NCBI GenBank assembly: GCA_900471515.1
Contig: UCFC01000003.1
Span: 62,001 to 126,000, forward strand
Reading direction: 5' to 3'
Source: Hyphomicrobiales bacterium
Lineage (GTDB): Bacteria > Pseudomonadota > Alphaproteobacteria > Rhizobiales > Rhizobiaceae
DNA length: 64,000 nt
Positions 7,284 through 16,381 of the stretch are shown in pieces. The notes below the pieces were generated by a model. It saw only the letters and a program-made list of their open reading frames with translations, was not told the DNA's origin and made no database searches. Within the stretch, counting starts at the first letter, position 1; each line of letters begins with the position of its first letter. The translations under genes and the position numbers were made by a program.

Positions 7284-9890
7284 ATGTCGGGTCACGACAA
7301 GTTGGAAGAGAATACGGGATCGGAAGAAGGCTTTTCGCCAGGCGCGCTTTTCCGGCGCTACCGTACGCCGCTGACGGCTTTCGCCACCCTGCTTATCTTC
7401 TGCCTCGTCGGCTACGCGATCATGCAATTGACGGACGAGGTGCGCTACGACGACGTGGTGGAGGCCCTGGCCGAAACGCGACTCAGCTCGATCCTGCTCG
7501 CGCTGTTCTTCACGGCGCTGAGCTTTCTGGCGCTCGTCTTCTACGATCTCAACGCCATTGACTATATCGGCAAGCGCCTGCCTTTCCCGCATGTCGCGCT
7601 TACGGCCTTCAGCGCCTATGCGGTCGGCAATACCGCCGGTTTCGGCGCCTTGTCGGGCGGGGCGATCCGTTACCGGGCTTACACCCGGCTTGGGATTTCG
7701 CCGGAAGATATCGGCCGCATCATTGCGTTCGTGACGCTTTCCTTCGGCCTTGGCCTTGCTGCCGTGGCGGCAATCGCGCTTCTCATCATCGCCGACGAGA
7801 TCGCGCCGCTGATCAATGTCAGCAGCCTCTGGCTTCGGATCATCGCGGCTGTCATTCTGGCAATTCTCGGCTCTCTGATGATCGTCGGCCGCGAGGGCCG
7901 GGTCATCGAAATCGGGTCGATCGCGCTTCGCCTGCCGGATTCGCGCACATGGTCGCGTCAGTTCCTGGTGACGGCGTTCGATATTGCGGCTTCCGCCTCT
8001 GTCCTCTACGTGCTCCTGCCGCAGACGGCAATCGGCTGGCCGGTGTTCCTCGCGGTCTATGCGATTGCCGTCGGGCTTGGCGTGCTGAGCCACGTGCCGG
8101 CGGGCCTCGGCGTCTTTGAGACGGTCATCATCGCCTCGCTCGGCAGCGCGGTGAATATCGATGCCGTTCTCGGTTCACTGGTTCTCTATCGGCTGATCTA
8201 TCACGTCCTGCCGCTGCTGATTGCCATCCTTGCGGTCTCTGCCACCGAGCTTCGCCGCTTCGTCGATCATCCGGCCGCCTCCAGCGTGCGGCGTGTCGGC
8301 GGGCGGCTGATGCCGCAACTGCTTTCGGCGCTGGCGCTGCTTCTCGGCGTCATGCTGATCTTTTCGAGTGTGACGCCGACGCCGGATCAAAATCTCGAAT
8401 TCCTCTCCAATTACCTGCCGCTGCCGATCGTGGAAGGAGCGCATTTCCTCTCCAGCCTGCTCGGGCTCGCACTGGTCGTTGCGGCGCGCGGTCTCGGCCA
8501 GCGGCTCGATGGTGCGTGGTGGGTCGCGGTGTTTTCAGCCGTCGCCGCGTTGACACTGTCGCTGCTGAAGGCGATCGCGCTCGTCGAAGCGGCCTTCCTG
8601 GCTTTCCTCGTTTTCGGCCTGTTCGTCAGTCGCCGGCTTTTTACCCGCCATGCCTCGCTTCTCAACCAGGCGATGACGGCTTCCTGGCTGATGGCGATCG
8701 CGGTCATCATCGTCGGCGCGGTCGTCATCCTGCTCTTCGTCTATCGCGACGTGGAATACAGCAACGAACTCTGGTGGCAGTTCGAATTTGCGGCGGAAGC
8801 GCCGCGCGGATTGCGCGCCGTGCTCGGCATCACCATCATTTCCTCGGCCATCGCCATCTTCAGCCTGCTGCGGCCGGCGGCCTTCAAGCCGGAGCCGGCG
8901 GACGAGGAGGCGGTGCGCCGGGCCGTCGAGATCGTCGAGAAACAGGAGAGCGCGGACGCCAATCTCGTGCGCATGGGCGACAAGTCCATCATGTTCTCGG
9001 AAAAGGGCGATGCCTTCATCATGTATGGCCGGCAGGGCCGCTCGTGGATCGCGCTGTTCGATCCGATCGGCGATCATCATGCCGTGCAGGAACTGGTCTG
9101 GCGCTTCGTGGAAGCGGCGCGTGCCGCGGGCTGCCGTGCCGTCTTCTACCAGATTTCCCCGGCCCTGCTGTCGTACTGCGCCGATGCCGGCCTGCGCGCC
9201 TTCAAGCTCGGTGAACTCGCCGTGGCCGATCTGCGCACCTTCGAGATGAAGGGCGGCAAATGGGCGAACTTGCGCCAGACCGCAAGCCGTGCCCAGCGCG
9301 ACGGGCTGGAATTTGCAGTTGTCGAACCTGCCGACGTGCCTGCCATCATGGACGATCTGGCCAATGTTTCCAGGGCATGGCTCGAGCATCACAATGCGAA
9401 GGAGAAGGGTTTTTCGCTCGGCGCCTTCGATCCCGACTACGTGGCATCGCAGCCGGTCGGCGTTCTCAAGAAGGACGGCAATATCGTTGCCTTTGCCAAT
9501 ATCCTCGTGACCTCGGCAAAACAGGAGGGGACCATCGACCTGATGCGTTTCTCGCCCGACGCGCCGAAAGGATCCATGGACTTCCTGTTCGTGCAGATCA
9601 TGGAATATCTGCGCGCCCAGGGTTTTGCGCATTTCAACCTCGGCATGGCGCCCCTCTCCGGCATGTCGAAACGCGAGGTAGCGCCCGTCTGGGACCGTAT
9701 CGGCGGTACGGTCTTCGAACACGGCGAGCGCTTCTACAACTTCAAGGGGCTTCGCGCCTTCAAATCCAAGTTTCATCCGCACTGGCAACCGCGCTATCTT
9801 GCTGTTTCCGGAGGGGGCAATCCGATGATCGCATTGATGGATGCGACACTTCTGATCGGGGGCGGATTGAAAGGGGTAGTGAGAAAATGA
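7284..9890 (+). CDS. lpiA: Lysyl-phosphatidylglycerol synthase/flippase LpiA (MprF family)
   Basis: 868 residues. The ATG at 7284 was chosen because the upstream extension reads as non-conserved and starts with TTG. The N-terminal about 540 residues hold many membrane segments (flippase part). The C-terminal about 300 residues are the soluble synthase domain (VRMGDKSIMFSEKGDAFIMYG, then LMRFSPDAPKGSMDFLF and FNLGMAPLSGM). The family transfers lysine from lysyl-tRNA to phosphatidylglycerol and flips the product, reducing surface negative charge. In Rhizobium tropici and Sinorhizobium medicae the homologue lpiA is induced at low pH. The stop codon overlaps the acvB start (ATGA), so the genes are translationally coupled. 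Confidence 0.93.
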   Translation: MSGHDKLEENTGSEEGFSPGALFRRYRTPLTAFATLLIFCLVGYAIMQLTDEVRYDDVVEALAETRLSSILLALFFTALSFLALVFYDLNAIDYIGKRLPFPHVALTAFSAYAVGNTAGFGALSGGAIRYRAYTRLGISPEDIGRIIAFVTLSFGLGLAAVAAIALLIIADEIAPLINVSSLWLRIIAAVILAILGSLMIVGREGRVIEIGSIALRLPDSRTWSRQFLVTAFDIAASASVLYVLLPQTAIGWPVFLAVYAIAVGLGVLSHVPAGLGVFETVIIASLGSAVNIDAVLGSLVLYRLIYHVLPLLIAILAVSATELRRFVDHPAASSVRRVGGRLMPQLLSALALLLGVMLIFSSVTPTPDQNLEFLSNYLPLPIVEGAHFLSSLLGLALVVAARGLGQRLDGAWWVAVFSAVAALTLSLLKAIALVEAAFLAFLVFGLFVSRRLFTRHASLLNQAMTASWLMAIAVIIVGAVVILLFVYRDVEYSNELWWQFEFAAEAPRGLRAVLGITIISSAIAIFSLLRPAAFKPEPADEEAVRRAVEIVEKQESADANLVRMGDKSIMFSEKGDAFIMYGRQGRSWIALFDPIGDHHAVQELVWRFVEAARAAGCRAVFYQISPALLSYCADAGLRAFKLGELAVADLRTFEMKGGKWANLRQTASRAQRDGLEFAVVEPADVPAIMDDLANVSRAWLEHHNAKEKGFSLGAFDPDYVASQPVGVLKKDGNIVAFANILVTSAKQEGTIDLMRFSPDAPKGSMDFLFVQIMEYLRAQGFAHFNLGMAPLSGMSKREVAPVWDRIGGTVFEHGERFYNFKGLRAFKSKFHPHWQPRYLAVSGGGNPMIALMDATLLIGGGLKGVVRK

Positions 9891-11269
9891 TGAAAAAGTT
9901 CCTGTTTGCCGCTGCGTGCGTCGGCATGCTCGCGGCTGTGCCGTCTTATGCTGCGGACGAAGCCACGCAGAGTTTCGAGACCGGCCTTATCCCTTCGCCG
10001 CACATCTTTCTGCCGCAGGGCGAGGTGAAGGGTGCCGTATTCCTGATTTCGGATGCCGGCGGCTGGGGAGACAATGAAAAGACCGAGGCCGATCGCCTGG
10101 TGTCCCAGGGTTCGGTCGTCGTCGGCATCGATTTTCCGTCCTATATGGAAGCGCTGAACCGCTACGACGTCAGCCTTAACGACGGCTGCATCTATACCGT
10201 TTCCGATATTGAATCGCTAAGCCAGCAGGTGCAGCGCGCCGCCGGCAACAGTCCCTATCACCTGCCGATCGTTGCCGGCATCGGCGAGGGTGGCGCGCTG
10301 GCGCTTGCCATTGCTGCGCAGACGCCGGATGCGACCATCGGCCAGACATTTGCCGTCGATCCGCGCGCGGGCATTCCGCTCACCAAGGAGCTTTGCACGC
10401 CAGCCACACGGCAGGTGGTCGGAGACCGGAGCGTCTACGGGCTCACCGATGGTGCTCTTCCGGACCCGATCATCGCCACTTTCACGCCGCAGGCCGACAA
10501 GGACGGACGCGCACACGTCGAGGATCTGAAGAAGGCGCATGACGCTATCGAGATCCGCGACTCCACTGACGATGCGCAGACCGTATTTGCCGATACGCTC
10601 GACGATCTGGTCACGGCTTCGGGCGCCTTCGACAATCCGCTCGCGCTGCCGCTTGCCGTGCTCGACGCGACACCGAACCTCGACACGATGGCGGTGATCT
10701 ATTCCGGCGACGGCGGCTGGCGCGATATCGACAAGGAAGTAGGCAGCATGCTGCAGAAGGAGGGCATCCCCGTCGTCGGCATCGATTCGTTGCGCTATTT
10801 CTGGACGGAACGGAAACCGCAGGAAACGGCCGACGATCTCGCGCGCATCATCGAGTTCTACCGAAAGCAATGGAAGGTCAAGCATGTCCTGCTGATCGGC
10901 TATTCCTTCGGCGCGGATATCCTGCCGGCCACCTATCAGCGGCTGAAACCTGCCGAGAAGACGACGGTGGCGCAGATTTCGCTCCTGTCGTTGTCGCATC
11001 AGGTTGATTACGTCATTTCCGTCATGGGCTGGCTCGGCCAGAAGACGGAAGGGGCAGGGGGCGATCCGGTCAAGGACCTCAAGGGGGTCGATCCGAAACG
11101 CGTGCAGTGCATCTACGGCAAGGATGATGACGACGATGTGGCTTGCCCGGCCGTCAAGGATGTCGGCGGCGAGGTCATCGAGCTGCCGGGAGATCATCAC
11201 TTCGATGAAAACTACGATCTCCTGACCAAGACGATCATCGATGGCCTGAAGGCGCGCCTCAAGGGCTGA
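9887..11269 (+). CDS. acvB: AcvB/VirJ-family lysyl-phosphatidylglycerol hydrolase
   Basis: 460 residues. The start overlaps the lpiA stop by four bases; a second ATG follows directly. Residues 1-22 are a signal peptide ending SYA-AD, so the protein is periplasmic. Two related alpha/beta-hydrolase-like halves are seen, and the second has the nucleophile elbow GYSFG with Ser340 and a late His in ELPGDHHFDEN. AcvB of Agrobacterium is a virulence factor shown to hydrolyse lysyl-phosphatidylglycerol, and the R. tropici counterpart is AtvA. With LpiA it forms a make-and-break pair for the same lipid. About 60 bases lie before the convergent DinB gene. Confidence 0.92.
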   Translation: MMKKFLFAAACVGMLAAVPSYAADEATQSFETGLIPSPHIFLPQGEVKGAVFLISDAGGWGDNEKTEADRLVSQGSVVVGIDFPSYMEALNRYDVSLNDGCIYTVSDIESLSQQVQRAAGNSPYHLPIVAGIGEGGALALAIAAQTPDATIGQTFAVDPRAGIPLTKELCTPATRQVVGDRSVYGLTDGALPDPIIATFTPQADKDGRAHVEDLKKAHDAIEIRDSTDDAQTVFADTLDDLVTASGAFDNPLALPLAVLDATPNLDTMAVIYSGDGGWRDIDKEVGSMLQKEGIPVVGIDSLRYFWTERKPQETADDLARIIEFYRKQWKVKHVLLIGYSFGADILPATYQRLKPAEKTTVAQISLLSLSHQVDYVISVMGWLGQKTEGAGGDPVKDLKGVDPKRVQCIYGKDDDDDVACPAVKDVGGEVIELPGDHHFDENYDLLTKTIIDGLKARLKG

Positions 11270-11328
11270 ACTTTGCTCGCAGGCGCGAATGCGAAGGGAA
11301 GACCGCGGCGCGTGCCCGCGGGCATATT

Positions 11329-11892
11329 CTAGCGCATCAGCATCTGTTCGCTCCAGCCGAGGGCGGCTATCTCGCCGCCACGGAACCTCGCGTCGTCGTC
11401 GACAATGAATTCGTCGAGTTGCGGCGGCGCGACGCTGCTGCCGGAAAGCATGGCATGCACCTGGCCGCGATGGTGCGTCTGATGCTGGAAGAGGTGGCTC
11501 AGCACATCTTCCATGCGTTCCCGCTGGATGCGGCCGTCGCGCTGAAGCTCCACGGTCGAGACAAGTTTCTCGACTGTCAGTCCTTCGCAGATTGCTACAA
11601 GGCGCCGGTCGACTTTCGCCTGTTCTGCCGACAGCGATCGGATATCGTCGAAGGGGTCTTCGACATCGAAAGCGCGAAGGCCGAGCGAGCCGCCTTCCAA
11701 CCCGTCCACATAGAACCAATCGACCGTGAGGATGTGGTTCAATGTCGATTTGATCGACGGGAAGAAGCTTGTGCGCGTGGCTTCGAATTCACCGGGCCTG
11801 AGCGATGCGCAGGCGGCAAGAAGCCGGTTGTTGGCCAGGGCATTGTTATAGGCAAGCTTTCGGAACATGCGGCAGGGGTCGAAACTCGTCAT
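11329..11892 (-). CDS. DinB-like domain protein (metal-dependent helical bundle)
   Basis: 187 residues of mostly helical sequence. Three histidines are placed as in DinB/YfiT-like four-helix bundles: one in the LNHILTVDWF segment and two in HLFQHQTHHRGQVHAML, the usual metal ligands. Members act as thiol- or bacillithiol-type transferases or have unknown roles; a rhizobial function is not established. The gene stands alone between acvB (convergent) and the NUDIX gene. Confidence 0.87.
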   Translation of the reverse strand: MTSFDPCRMFRKLAYNNALANNRLLAACASLRPGEFEATRTSFFPSIKSTLNHILTVDWFYVDGLEGGSLGLRAFDVEDPFDDIRSLSAEQAKVDRRLVAICEGLTVEKLVSTVELQRDGRIQRERMEDVLSHLFQHQTHHRGQVHAMLSGSSVAPPQLDEFIVDDDARFRGGEIAALGWSEQMLMR

Positions 11893-12003
11893 CGCGTCTC
11901 CTCCTCGGAGCCTTTCCGGTTTTCACTGAAACACGAAAATGATCCATCCCTTTGTTTTATCGAAATTCCGGACGCAGAACGCCGCGCACTTGCAGGAATT
12001 GCC

Positions 12004-12516
12004 TCAGTCCTTGTCGTCGAGGTCGCCGTCGCGCCACACCAGGTGACGCGGCGAAGCGGGGAGGTTTTCGATCTCGCTGGCGATGAAATAGGGCGGAATA
12101 TCGAGCGCGCTCAGGGCCTGGAATGTCGCCGGCACCCATTTGAATTCCAGATGGTTGTCGCCATCTTCCACGCGGTGGATGATCTCATGCGTGCGGAACG
12201 GGAAATGCTCAGGTATTTCCATGAGATAATAAAAACCGAGTTCGTGCCAGTCGCGGCCCTCGTAGTGGAAGAAGTTCTCGACGATCCAGAGCAGGCGATC
12301 GACGGTGACTTCGACGCCAAGCTCTTCCATCATCTCTCGTTTCAGCGTTTCCTCCGAGGTTTCGCCGATCTCGGCGCGGCCGCCGGGAAAGGTCCAGAAG
12401 GGTTCGTGAACGGCGCGATGGACGAGCACATACCCGTCACGAAAGCCGAGCCCGGCGATGCGGTAGTTGAAGCGCTGACTGCCTGCATTGAGGCGAACGA
12501 CGGTTCGCTTGGGCAT
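12004..12516 (-). CDS. NUDIX hydrolase
   Basis: 170 residues from ATG 12516 (MPKRTVVRLN). A longer frame reading to 12705 lies over the metallophosphoesterase gene and is not protein-like. The Nudix box is present: GGRAEIGETSEETLKREMMEELGV, matching GX5EX7REUXEEXGU with its catalytic Glu pair. Substrates of this subgroup are nucleoside diphosphates linked to another group, and the exact one cannot be read from the sequence. The start lies four bases after the stop of the metallophosphoesterase gene, so it is likely in the same transcript, downstream of ruvB. Confidence 0.9.
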   Translation of the reverse strand: MPKRTVVRLNAGSQRFNYRIAGLGFRDGYVLVHRAVHEPFWTFPGGRAEIGETSEETLKREMMEELGVEVTVDRLLWIVENFFHYEGRDWHELGFYYLMEIPEHFPFRTHEIIHRVEDGDNHLEFKWVPATFQALSALDIPPYFIASEIENLPASPRHLVWRDGDLDDKD

Positions 12517-12520
12517 GGTA

Positions 12521-13423
12521 TTATCCGAGATCGATGACCAGAATTTCCGGCGGGACGCCAAAGCGAATGGGCGCGATGGAGCAGCCGAGACCGCCGGAGA
12601 CGATGATATTACGGCCGTTCTCGACGATATGGCCATAGGCATAACGATCGCCATAGCGCGAGGGCACGACCGGCGAATAGCCGAAAAGGCGGATCTGTCC
12701 TCCATGCGTATGGCCGGACAGGGTCAGCGATACACGTTCGGGCACGCGCGGAAATATGTCGGGCTCGTGGGCAAGCAGGATAACGGGCGCGTCGTCGGAC
12801 ACTTGCGCAAGCGTTCCGCCGAGATCGTCGAGGCCCTGCATCCGGCTGCGGCCCCACTTCCTGCCCGGCAGCAGCGCCAGCTGGTCCTCCAGGCCCGCCA
12901 GCCAAAAGCCATGGCCGTCCTTTTCGAGCCGGTTCGCGCGATTGCTGTAGACGGGGATACCGACTTCCGCCAGGGCCCTGTGCGCGAAGGTGTCGCCTCC
13001 GCCGTTCGTCTGAGCGGTTCTGTCCTCCCACCAATCATGGTTGCCCATGATCGCATGGACGCCGAGCGGCGCCTTCAGCGTAGCCAGAGCCTTCGACCAC
13101 TCACTGGAATGGACATAGCGCGTCACCAGGTTCATGCCGGACACGTAATCGCCAAGCAGGAGCGTGATATCGCCCCCCAATTCGTTGGCGAAAGAGCAGA
13201 TCGAGGCGATGCGGGCTGCCGACATCCAGGGTTCGCAGGCGTGAAGATCGGCAAGCGCCACGAGCCGCAGCTTCAGCCCCGGCGGCCATCCCGGCGGGCT
13301 CAGCGCGTAACGGGAAACGGTCAGCCGTGCCAGCGGTTCATAGGCCAAGGCATAACCGCCAAGGGCCATGAGGCCGACGAAGCTGCTGCCCATCAGCTTG
13401 AGAAGGCCGCGCCGGCTGATCAA
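12521..13423 (-). CDS. Tat-exported metallophosphoesterase
   Basis: 300 residues starting with TTG at 13423, directly after and in frame with the ruvB stop codon. GGGAGG inside the ruvB end lies eight bases before it, supporting re-initiation. The start carries the twin-arginine motif SRRGLLK followed by a hydrophobic segment, so export folded by Tat is likely. Calcineurin-like metal motifs are seen in order: ALADLHACEP, LGDYVSG, GNHDWWED, LAHEPD and SGHTHGGQ. It resembles YkuE/YaeI-type phosphodiesterases. An ATG ten codons in would destroy the Tat signal and is less likely. Confidence 0.88.
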   Translation of the reverse strand: MISRRGLLKLMGSSFVGLMALGGYALAYEPLARLTVSRYALSPPGWPPGLKLRLVALADLHACEPWMSAARIASICSFANELGGDITLLLGDYVSGMNLVTRYVHSSEWSKALATLKAPLGVHAIMGNHDWWEDRTAQTNGGGDTFAHRALAEVGIPVYSNRANRLEKDGHGFWLAGLEDQLALLPGRKWGRSRMQGLDDLGGTLAQVSDDAPVILLAHEPDIFPRVPERVSLTLSGHTHGGQIRLFGYSPVVPSRYGDRYAYGHIVENGRNIIVSGGLGCSIAPIRFGVPPEILVIDLG

Positions 13424-14461
13424 TCAGTCGTCCTCCCGGAACAATCCGAACTGGGCAGCCTCCATATCCTTCGGCGGCTGCATGCCCAGATGTTTCCAGG
13501 CGATTGCGGTCAGAACACGGCCGCGCGGCGTGCGTTGGATAAAACCCTGCTGGATCATATAGGGCTCGATAATGTCCTCGATCGCATCGCGCGGCTCGGA
13601 GAGGCCGGCGGCGATGGTTTCGATGCCGACCGGGCCGCCGCCGAAATTGACGGCGATCATATTGAGATAACGTTTGTCGAGCTGGTCGAGGCCCATATTG
13701 TCGACCAGCAGGCGGGTGAGAGCCTCGTCGGCGATCTCGCGGGTGACGGCTTCGGCCCTTGCGACTTCGGCAAAGTCGCGCACGCGGCGCAGCAGGCGGC
13801 CGGCGATACGCGGCGTACCGCGGGCGCGCCGCGCGATCTCGCGGGCGCCGTCATCGGTCATGCCAAGACCCATCAGGCGGGCGCCGCGGCGGACGATCAG
13901 CTCCAGTTCCTCCACCGTATAGAAGGAGAGGCGGACGGGAATGCCGAAACGGTCGCGCAGCGGCGTCGTCAGCAGGCCGAGTCGGGTGGTGGCGGCGACG
14001 AGCGTGAATTTCGACAGGTCGATCTTCACCGAACGGGCGGCGGGGCCTTCGCCGATGATGAGGTCGAGCTGGAAATCTTCCATGGCCGGGTAGAGGATTT
14101 CCTCGACCGCCGGGTTGAGACGATGGATTTCGTCGATGAAGAGAACGTCGCGCTCTTCAAGATTGGTCAGCAGAGCGGCAAGATCACCGGCCTTGGCGAT
14201 GACTGGGCCGGAAGTCGAGCGAAAGTTGACGCCGAGTTCCTTCGCCATGATCTGCGCCAGCGTCGTCTTGCCAAGGCCCGGCGGACCGACGAAGAGAACG
14301 TGATCGAGCGCCTCGCCGCGGTTCTTGGCCGCTTCGATGAATATCTTGAGATTGGCGCGTGCTTCCGCCTGGCCGGTAAACTCGTCCAGCGATTGCGGGC
14401 GCAGCGTCGTATCCAGGTCTTCGCCACGCTTTTCCGACGATATCAGGCGCGCATCATTCAT
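13424..14461 (-). CDS. ruvB: Holliday junction branch migration ATPase RuvB
   Basis: 345 residues, the normal family length. The AAA+ core shows Walker [12 protein letters not shown] (around residues 60-70), Walker [11 protein letters not shown], and sensor and arginine-finger segments ([17 protein letters not shown]), followed by the C-terminal winged helix ([11 protein letters not shown]). RuvB hexamers drive branch migration with RuvA, and RuvC then resolves the junction. It is the last of the ruv genes, 70 bases after ruvA, and is followed without a gap by the metallophosphoesterase gene. Confidence 0.97.
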   Translation of the reverse strand: MNDARLISSEKRGEDLDTTLRPQSLDEFTGQAEARANLKIFIEAAKNRGEALDHVLFVGPPGLGKTTLAQIMAKELGVNFRSTSGPVIAKAGDLAALLTNLEERDVLFIDEIHRLNPAVEEILYPAMEDFQLDLIIGEGPAARSVKIDLSKFTLVAATTRLGLLTTPLRDRFGIPVRLSFYTVEELELIVRRGARLMGLGMTDDGAREIARRARGTPRIAGRLLRRVRDFAEVARAEAVTREIADEALTRLLVDNMGLDQLDKRYLNMIAVNFGGGPVGIETIAAGLSEPRDAIEDIIEPYMIQQGFIQRTPRGRVLTAIAWKHLGMQPPKDMEAAQFGLFREDD

Positions 14462-14531
14462 CAGGCATTTCCATTAAAAGCTTGATCCAGTCCATACACC
14501 AAGCTGATGCCATTGACATCCCGCCGGGCGA

Positions 14532-15146
14532 TCAACGCGAAAGTTCCCGCAGGCCAAGGCGGATCAGCTTGGCGCTGTCTGCATCCTCACCGGCCGTCTT
14601 CATGGCGGCGGCGACGGCATTGGCGGCCTGATCGCGGGAATAGCCGAGATTGGTCAGCGCCGAAACGGCATCGGCGACAGGGGCCGCGGCGACGCCTTCG
14701 CCGATCTCCTGCTTGAGGCCGATATTGATCGCCTCGCCGGCGAAGGCGGGCGCCTTGTTCTTCAGCTCGGTGACGATACGAACCGCGACCTTGGGGCCGA
14801 CGCCCTGGGCGCGCGAGACGGCGGTCTTGTCCTGCAGCGCGATCGCATTGGCAAGCTCAGGCGGCGTGAGCGCCGACAGTACGGCAAGCGCCACTTTCGC
14901 ACCGACGCCCTGCACGCTCTGCAGCAGATTGAACCATTCCCGCTCAAGCTGCGTCTGGAAACCGAAAAGCTTGAGCTGGTCCTCGCGCACATAGGTCTCG
15001 ATGAAGAGAACGCAGGCCTCGCCGACGGAACCGAGCTTGGAAAGCGTGCGGGCCGAGCAATAGGCGACGTAGCAGACGCCATGCACATCGACGAGCACAT
15101 AGTCGTCGCCGATCTCGTCTATGGTGCCTTTCAGCTTGCCGATCAT
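14532..15146 (-). CDS. ruvA: Holliday junction DNA-binding protein RuvA
   Basis: 204 residues. Domain I is the OB fold ([26 protein letters not shown]). Domain II has the two helix-hairpin-helix motifs ([20 protein letters not shown] and [19 protein letters not shown]). Domain III at the end ([16 protein letters not shown]) contacts RuvB. The start lies 12 bases after the vapC stop, so ruvA depends either on the ruvC promoter reading through vapBC or on the vapB promoter. Confidence 0.97.
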   Translation of the reverse strand: MIGKLKGTIDEIGDDYVLVDVHGVCYVAYCSARTLSKLGSVGEACVLFIETYVREDQLKLFGFQTQLEREWFNLLQSVQGVGAKVALAVLSALTPPELANAIALQDKTAVSRAQGVGPKVAVRIVTELKNKAPAFAGEAINIGLKQEIGEGVAAAPVADAVSALTNLGYSRDQAANAVAAAMKTAGEDADSAKLIRLGLRELSR

Positions 15147-15158
15147 GATGTTGTTCCG

Positions 15159-15578
15159 TCAGGGGTGGGTTTCGGGTGAAATGATATCGAGCGAAGGGAA
15201 GTAGGAGCGGTAGCGGGCCGGATCGCGGGTCAGCAGGCGGTGGCGATGCCACTCCGCGTGGGCGCCAACCAGAAAATCGGGAAGTGTCCGCTCCCGCTGG
15301 CCGCCCGCAGCCCGATAGTTGCGATGCGCCTGCCCGGCGCGGTAGGCTGCCTCGAAAGGCAAATTCTCTCGTTCGAGATTAAGCCAGGCAAAGGCAAACA
15401 GAAGCTTCTCCTCTGTCAGCGGCGCAGCGCCGAGCTCAGCCCAGACAATCGGGGTCAGCACCAGATTTCCCTCCGACGCACAACGCTTAAGAGCGTCAAG
15501 CGACCATTGGCGAAACGAGCTTTGTGGTCCCAAAATGTCGATGAGAATATCCGTATCAATGACGGTCGAGATCTTCAC
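15159..15578 (-). CDS. vapC: VapC-type PIN-domain toxin
   Basis: 139 residues. PIN ribonuclease acidic residues are in place: Asp8 and Asp10 in STVIDTDILIDIL, the Glu in PIVWAELGAA, and the Asp in LPDFLVGAHAEWH. VapC toxins cleave RNA in a Mg-dependent way and are held in check by the partner antitoxin. The start overlaps the vapB gene by 23 bases, the usual antitoxin-first order. The gene sits inside the ruvC-ruvA-ruvB order. Confidence 0.88.
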   Translation of the reverse strand: MKISTVIDTDILIDILGPQSSFRQWSLDALKRCASEGNLVLTPIVWAELGAAPLTEEKLLFAFAWLNLERENLPFEAAYRAGQAHRNYRAAGGQRERTLPDFLVGAHAEWHRHRLLTRDPARYRSYFPSLDIISPETHP

Positions 15579-15816
15579 GCGGACCCCTTAGCCATTCCAT
15601 ATACTCGTCCGTCGTCATGCCGTCGAGGTCCAGCAGCCCCTCGACGCTGGCGGCCCATTCTTCGAAATTTCGAACCTGCGAGCCACTTTCGCTGACCTTC
15701 ACCAAAAGGGCTGCATCGTCTTTCGCGATAAATTCCACTTCGGAACCCGGAACGATTCCCAGCCTGTCGCGAATTTCCTTCGGGATGGTCACCTGACCTT
15801 TTTCAGTCACACGCAT
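15556..15816 (-). CDS. vapB: AbrB/MazE-type antitoxin (VapB-like)
   Basis: 86 residues. The N-terminal swapped-hairpin DNA-binding fold is recognisable: MRVTEKGQVTIPKEIRDRLGIVPGSEVEFI. The C-terminal half (EEWAASVEGLLDLDGMTTDEYMEWLRGPRED) is acidic and would wrap around the toxin. The ATG at 15816 is preceded by AGAGG with a seven-base spacer that overlaps the tandem operator repeats. Self-repression through these repeats is expected for this family. Confidence 0.88.
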   Translation of the reverse strand: MRVTEKGQVTIPKEIRDRLGIVPGSEVEFIAKDDAALLVKVSESGSQVRNFEEWAASVEGLLDLDGMTTDEYMEWLRGPREDLDRH

Positions 15817-15839
15817 GGTAATACCTCTGCGGTAATACC
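15817..15839. promoter_or_regulatory. Tandem GGTANTACC palindromes, candidate antitoxin operator
   Basis: GGTAATACC occurs at 15817-15825 and again at 15831-15839, 14 bases apart. Each copy is symmetric about its centre (GGTA-N-TACC). They lie directly before the vapB start on the minus strand and overlap its ribosome site. A TTGACT hexamer at 15864-15859 (minus strand) would be a -35 with the -10 region inside the repeats. Confidence 0.7.
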
Positions 15840-15871
15840 TACGTGGTTATTGAGAACAAGTCAAGAACAAA

Positions 15872-16381
15872 TCAGCCGGCAAGCGCCTGCCGCATCTTGT
15901 TTCCGCCGCGATGATGAGCGTGGCAAATGGCGATCGCCAGAGCGTCGGCGGCGTCGTTGCCCTTGAACTCGGCCTTCGGCATCAGGATCTTCAGCATCAT
16001 GTGGATCTGCTGCTTCTCGCCGTGGCCGACGCCGATAACGGTCTTCTTCACGGCGTTCGGGGCGTATTCGGACACCGGCAGGCCGGCGCGGGCCGGCACC
16101 AGCATGGCGATGCCGCGGGCCTGGCCGAGTTTCAGGGTCGCCACTGCGTCCTTGTTGACGAAGGTCTGCTCGACGGCCGCCTCTTCCGGCTTGTAGGAAT
16201 GGACCACATCGGCGAGGCCGTCATGCAGCTGGCAAAGGCGGGAAGCCAGATCCATGTCGCCATCCGAGGTGACGGTTCCCGAGGCGACGAAGCGCAGCGA
16301 ATTGCCGAGCGTATCGATAATGCCCCATCCGGTGCGGCGAAGGCCGGGATCGATACCGATGATGCGAATCGTATTTTGCAT
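15872..16381 (-). CDS. ruvC: Crossover junction endodeoxyribonuclease RuvC
   Basis: 169 residues, normal length. Catalytic Asp11 lies in [13 protein letters not shown]. The later acidic residues are the Glu of [11 protein letters not shown] and the acidic pair in [16 protein letters not shown]. RuvC nicks Holliday junctions bound by RuvAB. It is the first gene of the ruv group, with the vapBC pair between it and ruvA. Here yebC is separated from ruvC by three plus-strand genes. Confidence 0.97.
   Translation of the reverse strand: MQNTIRIIGIDPGLRRTGWGIIDTLGNSLRFVASGTVTSDGDMDLASRLCQLHDGLADVVHSYKPEEAAVEQTFVNKDAVATLKLGQARGIAMLVPARAGLPVSEYAPNAVKKTVIGVGHGEKQQIHMMLKILMPKAEFKGNDAADALAIAICHAHHRGGNKMRQALAG

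Noticed and set aside
12488..14485. Plus-strand 665-residue frame
   Set aside because: Antisense to the metallophosphoesterase gene and ruvB; high-GC mirror frame with skewed composition.
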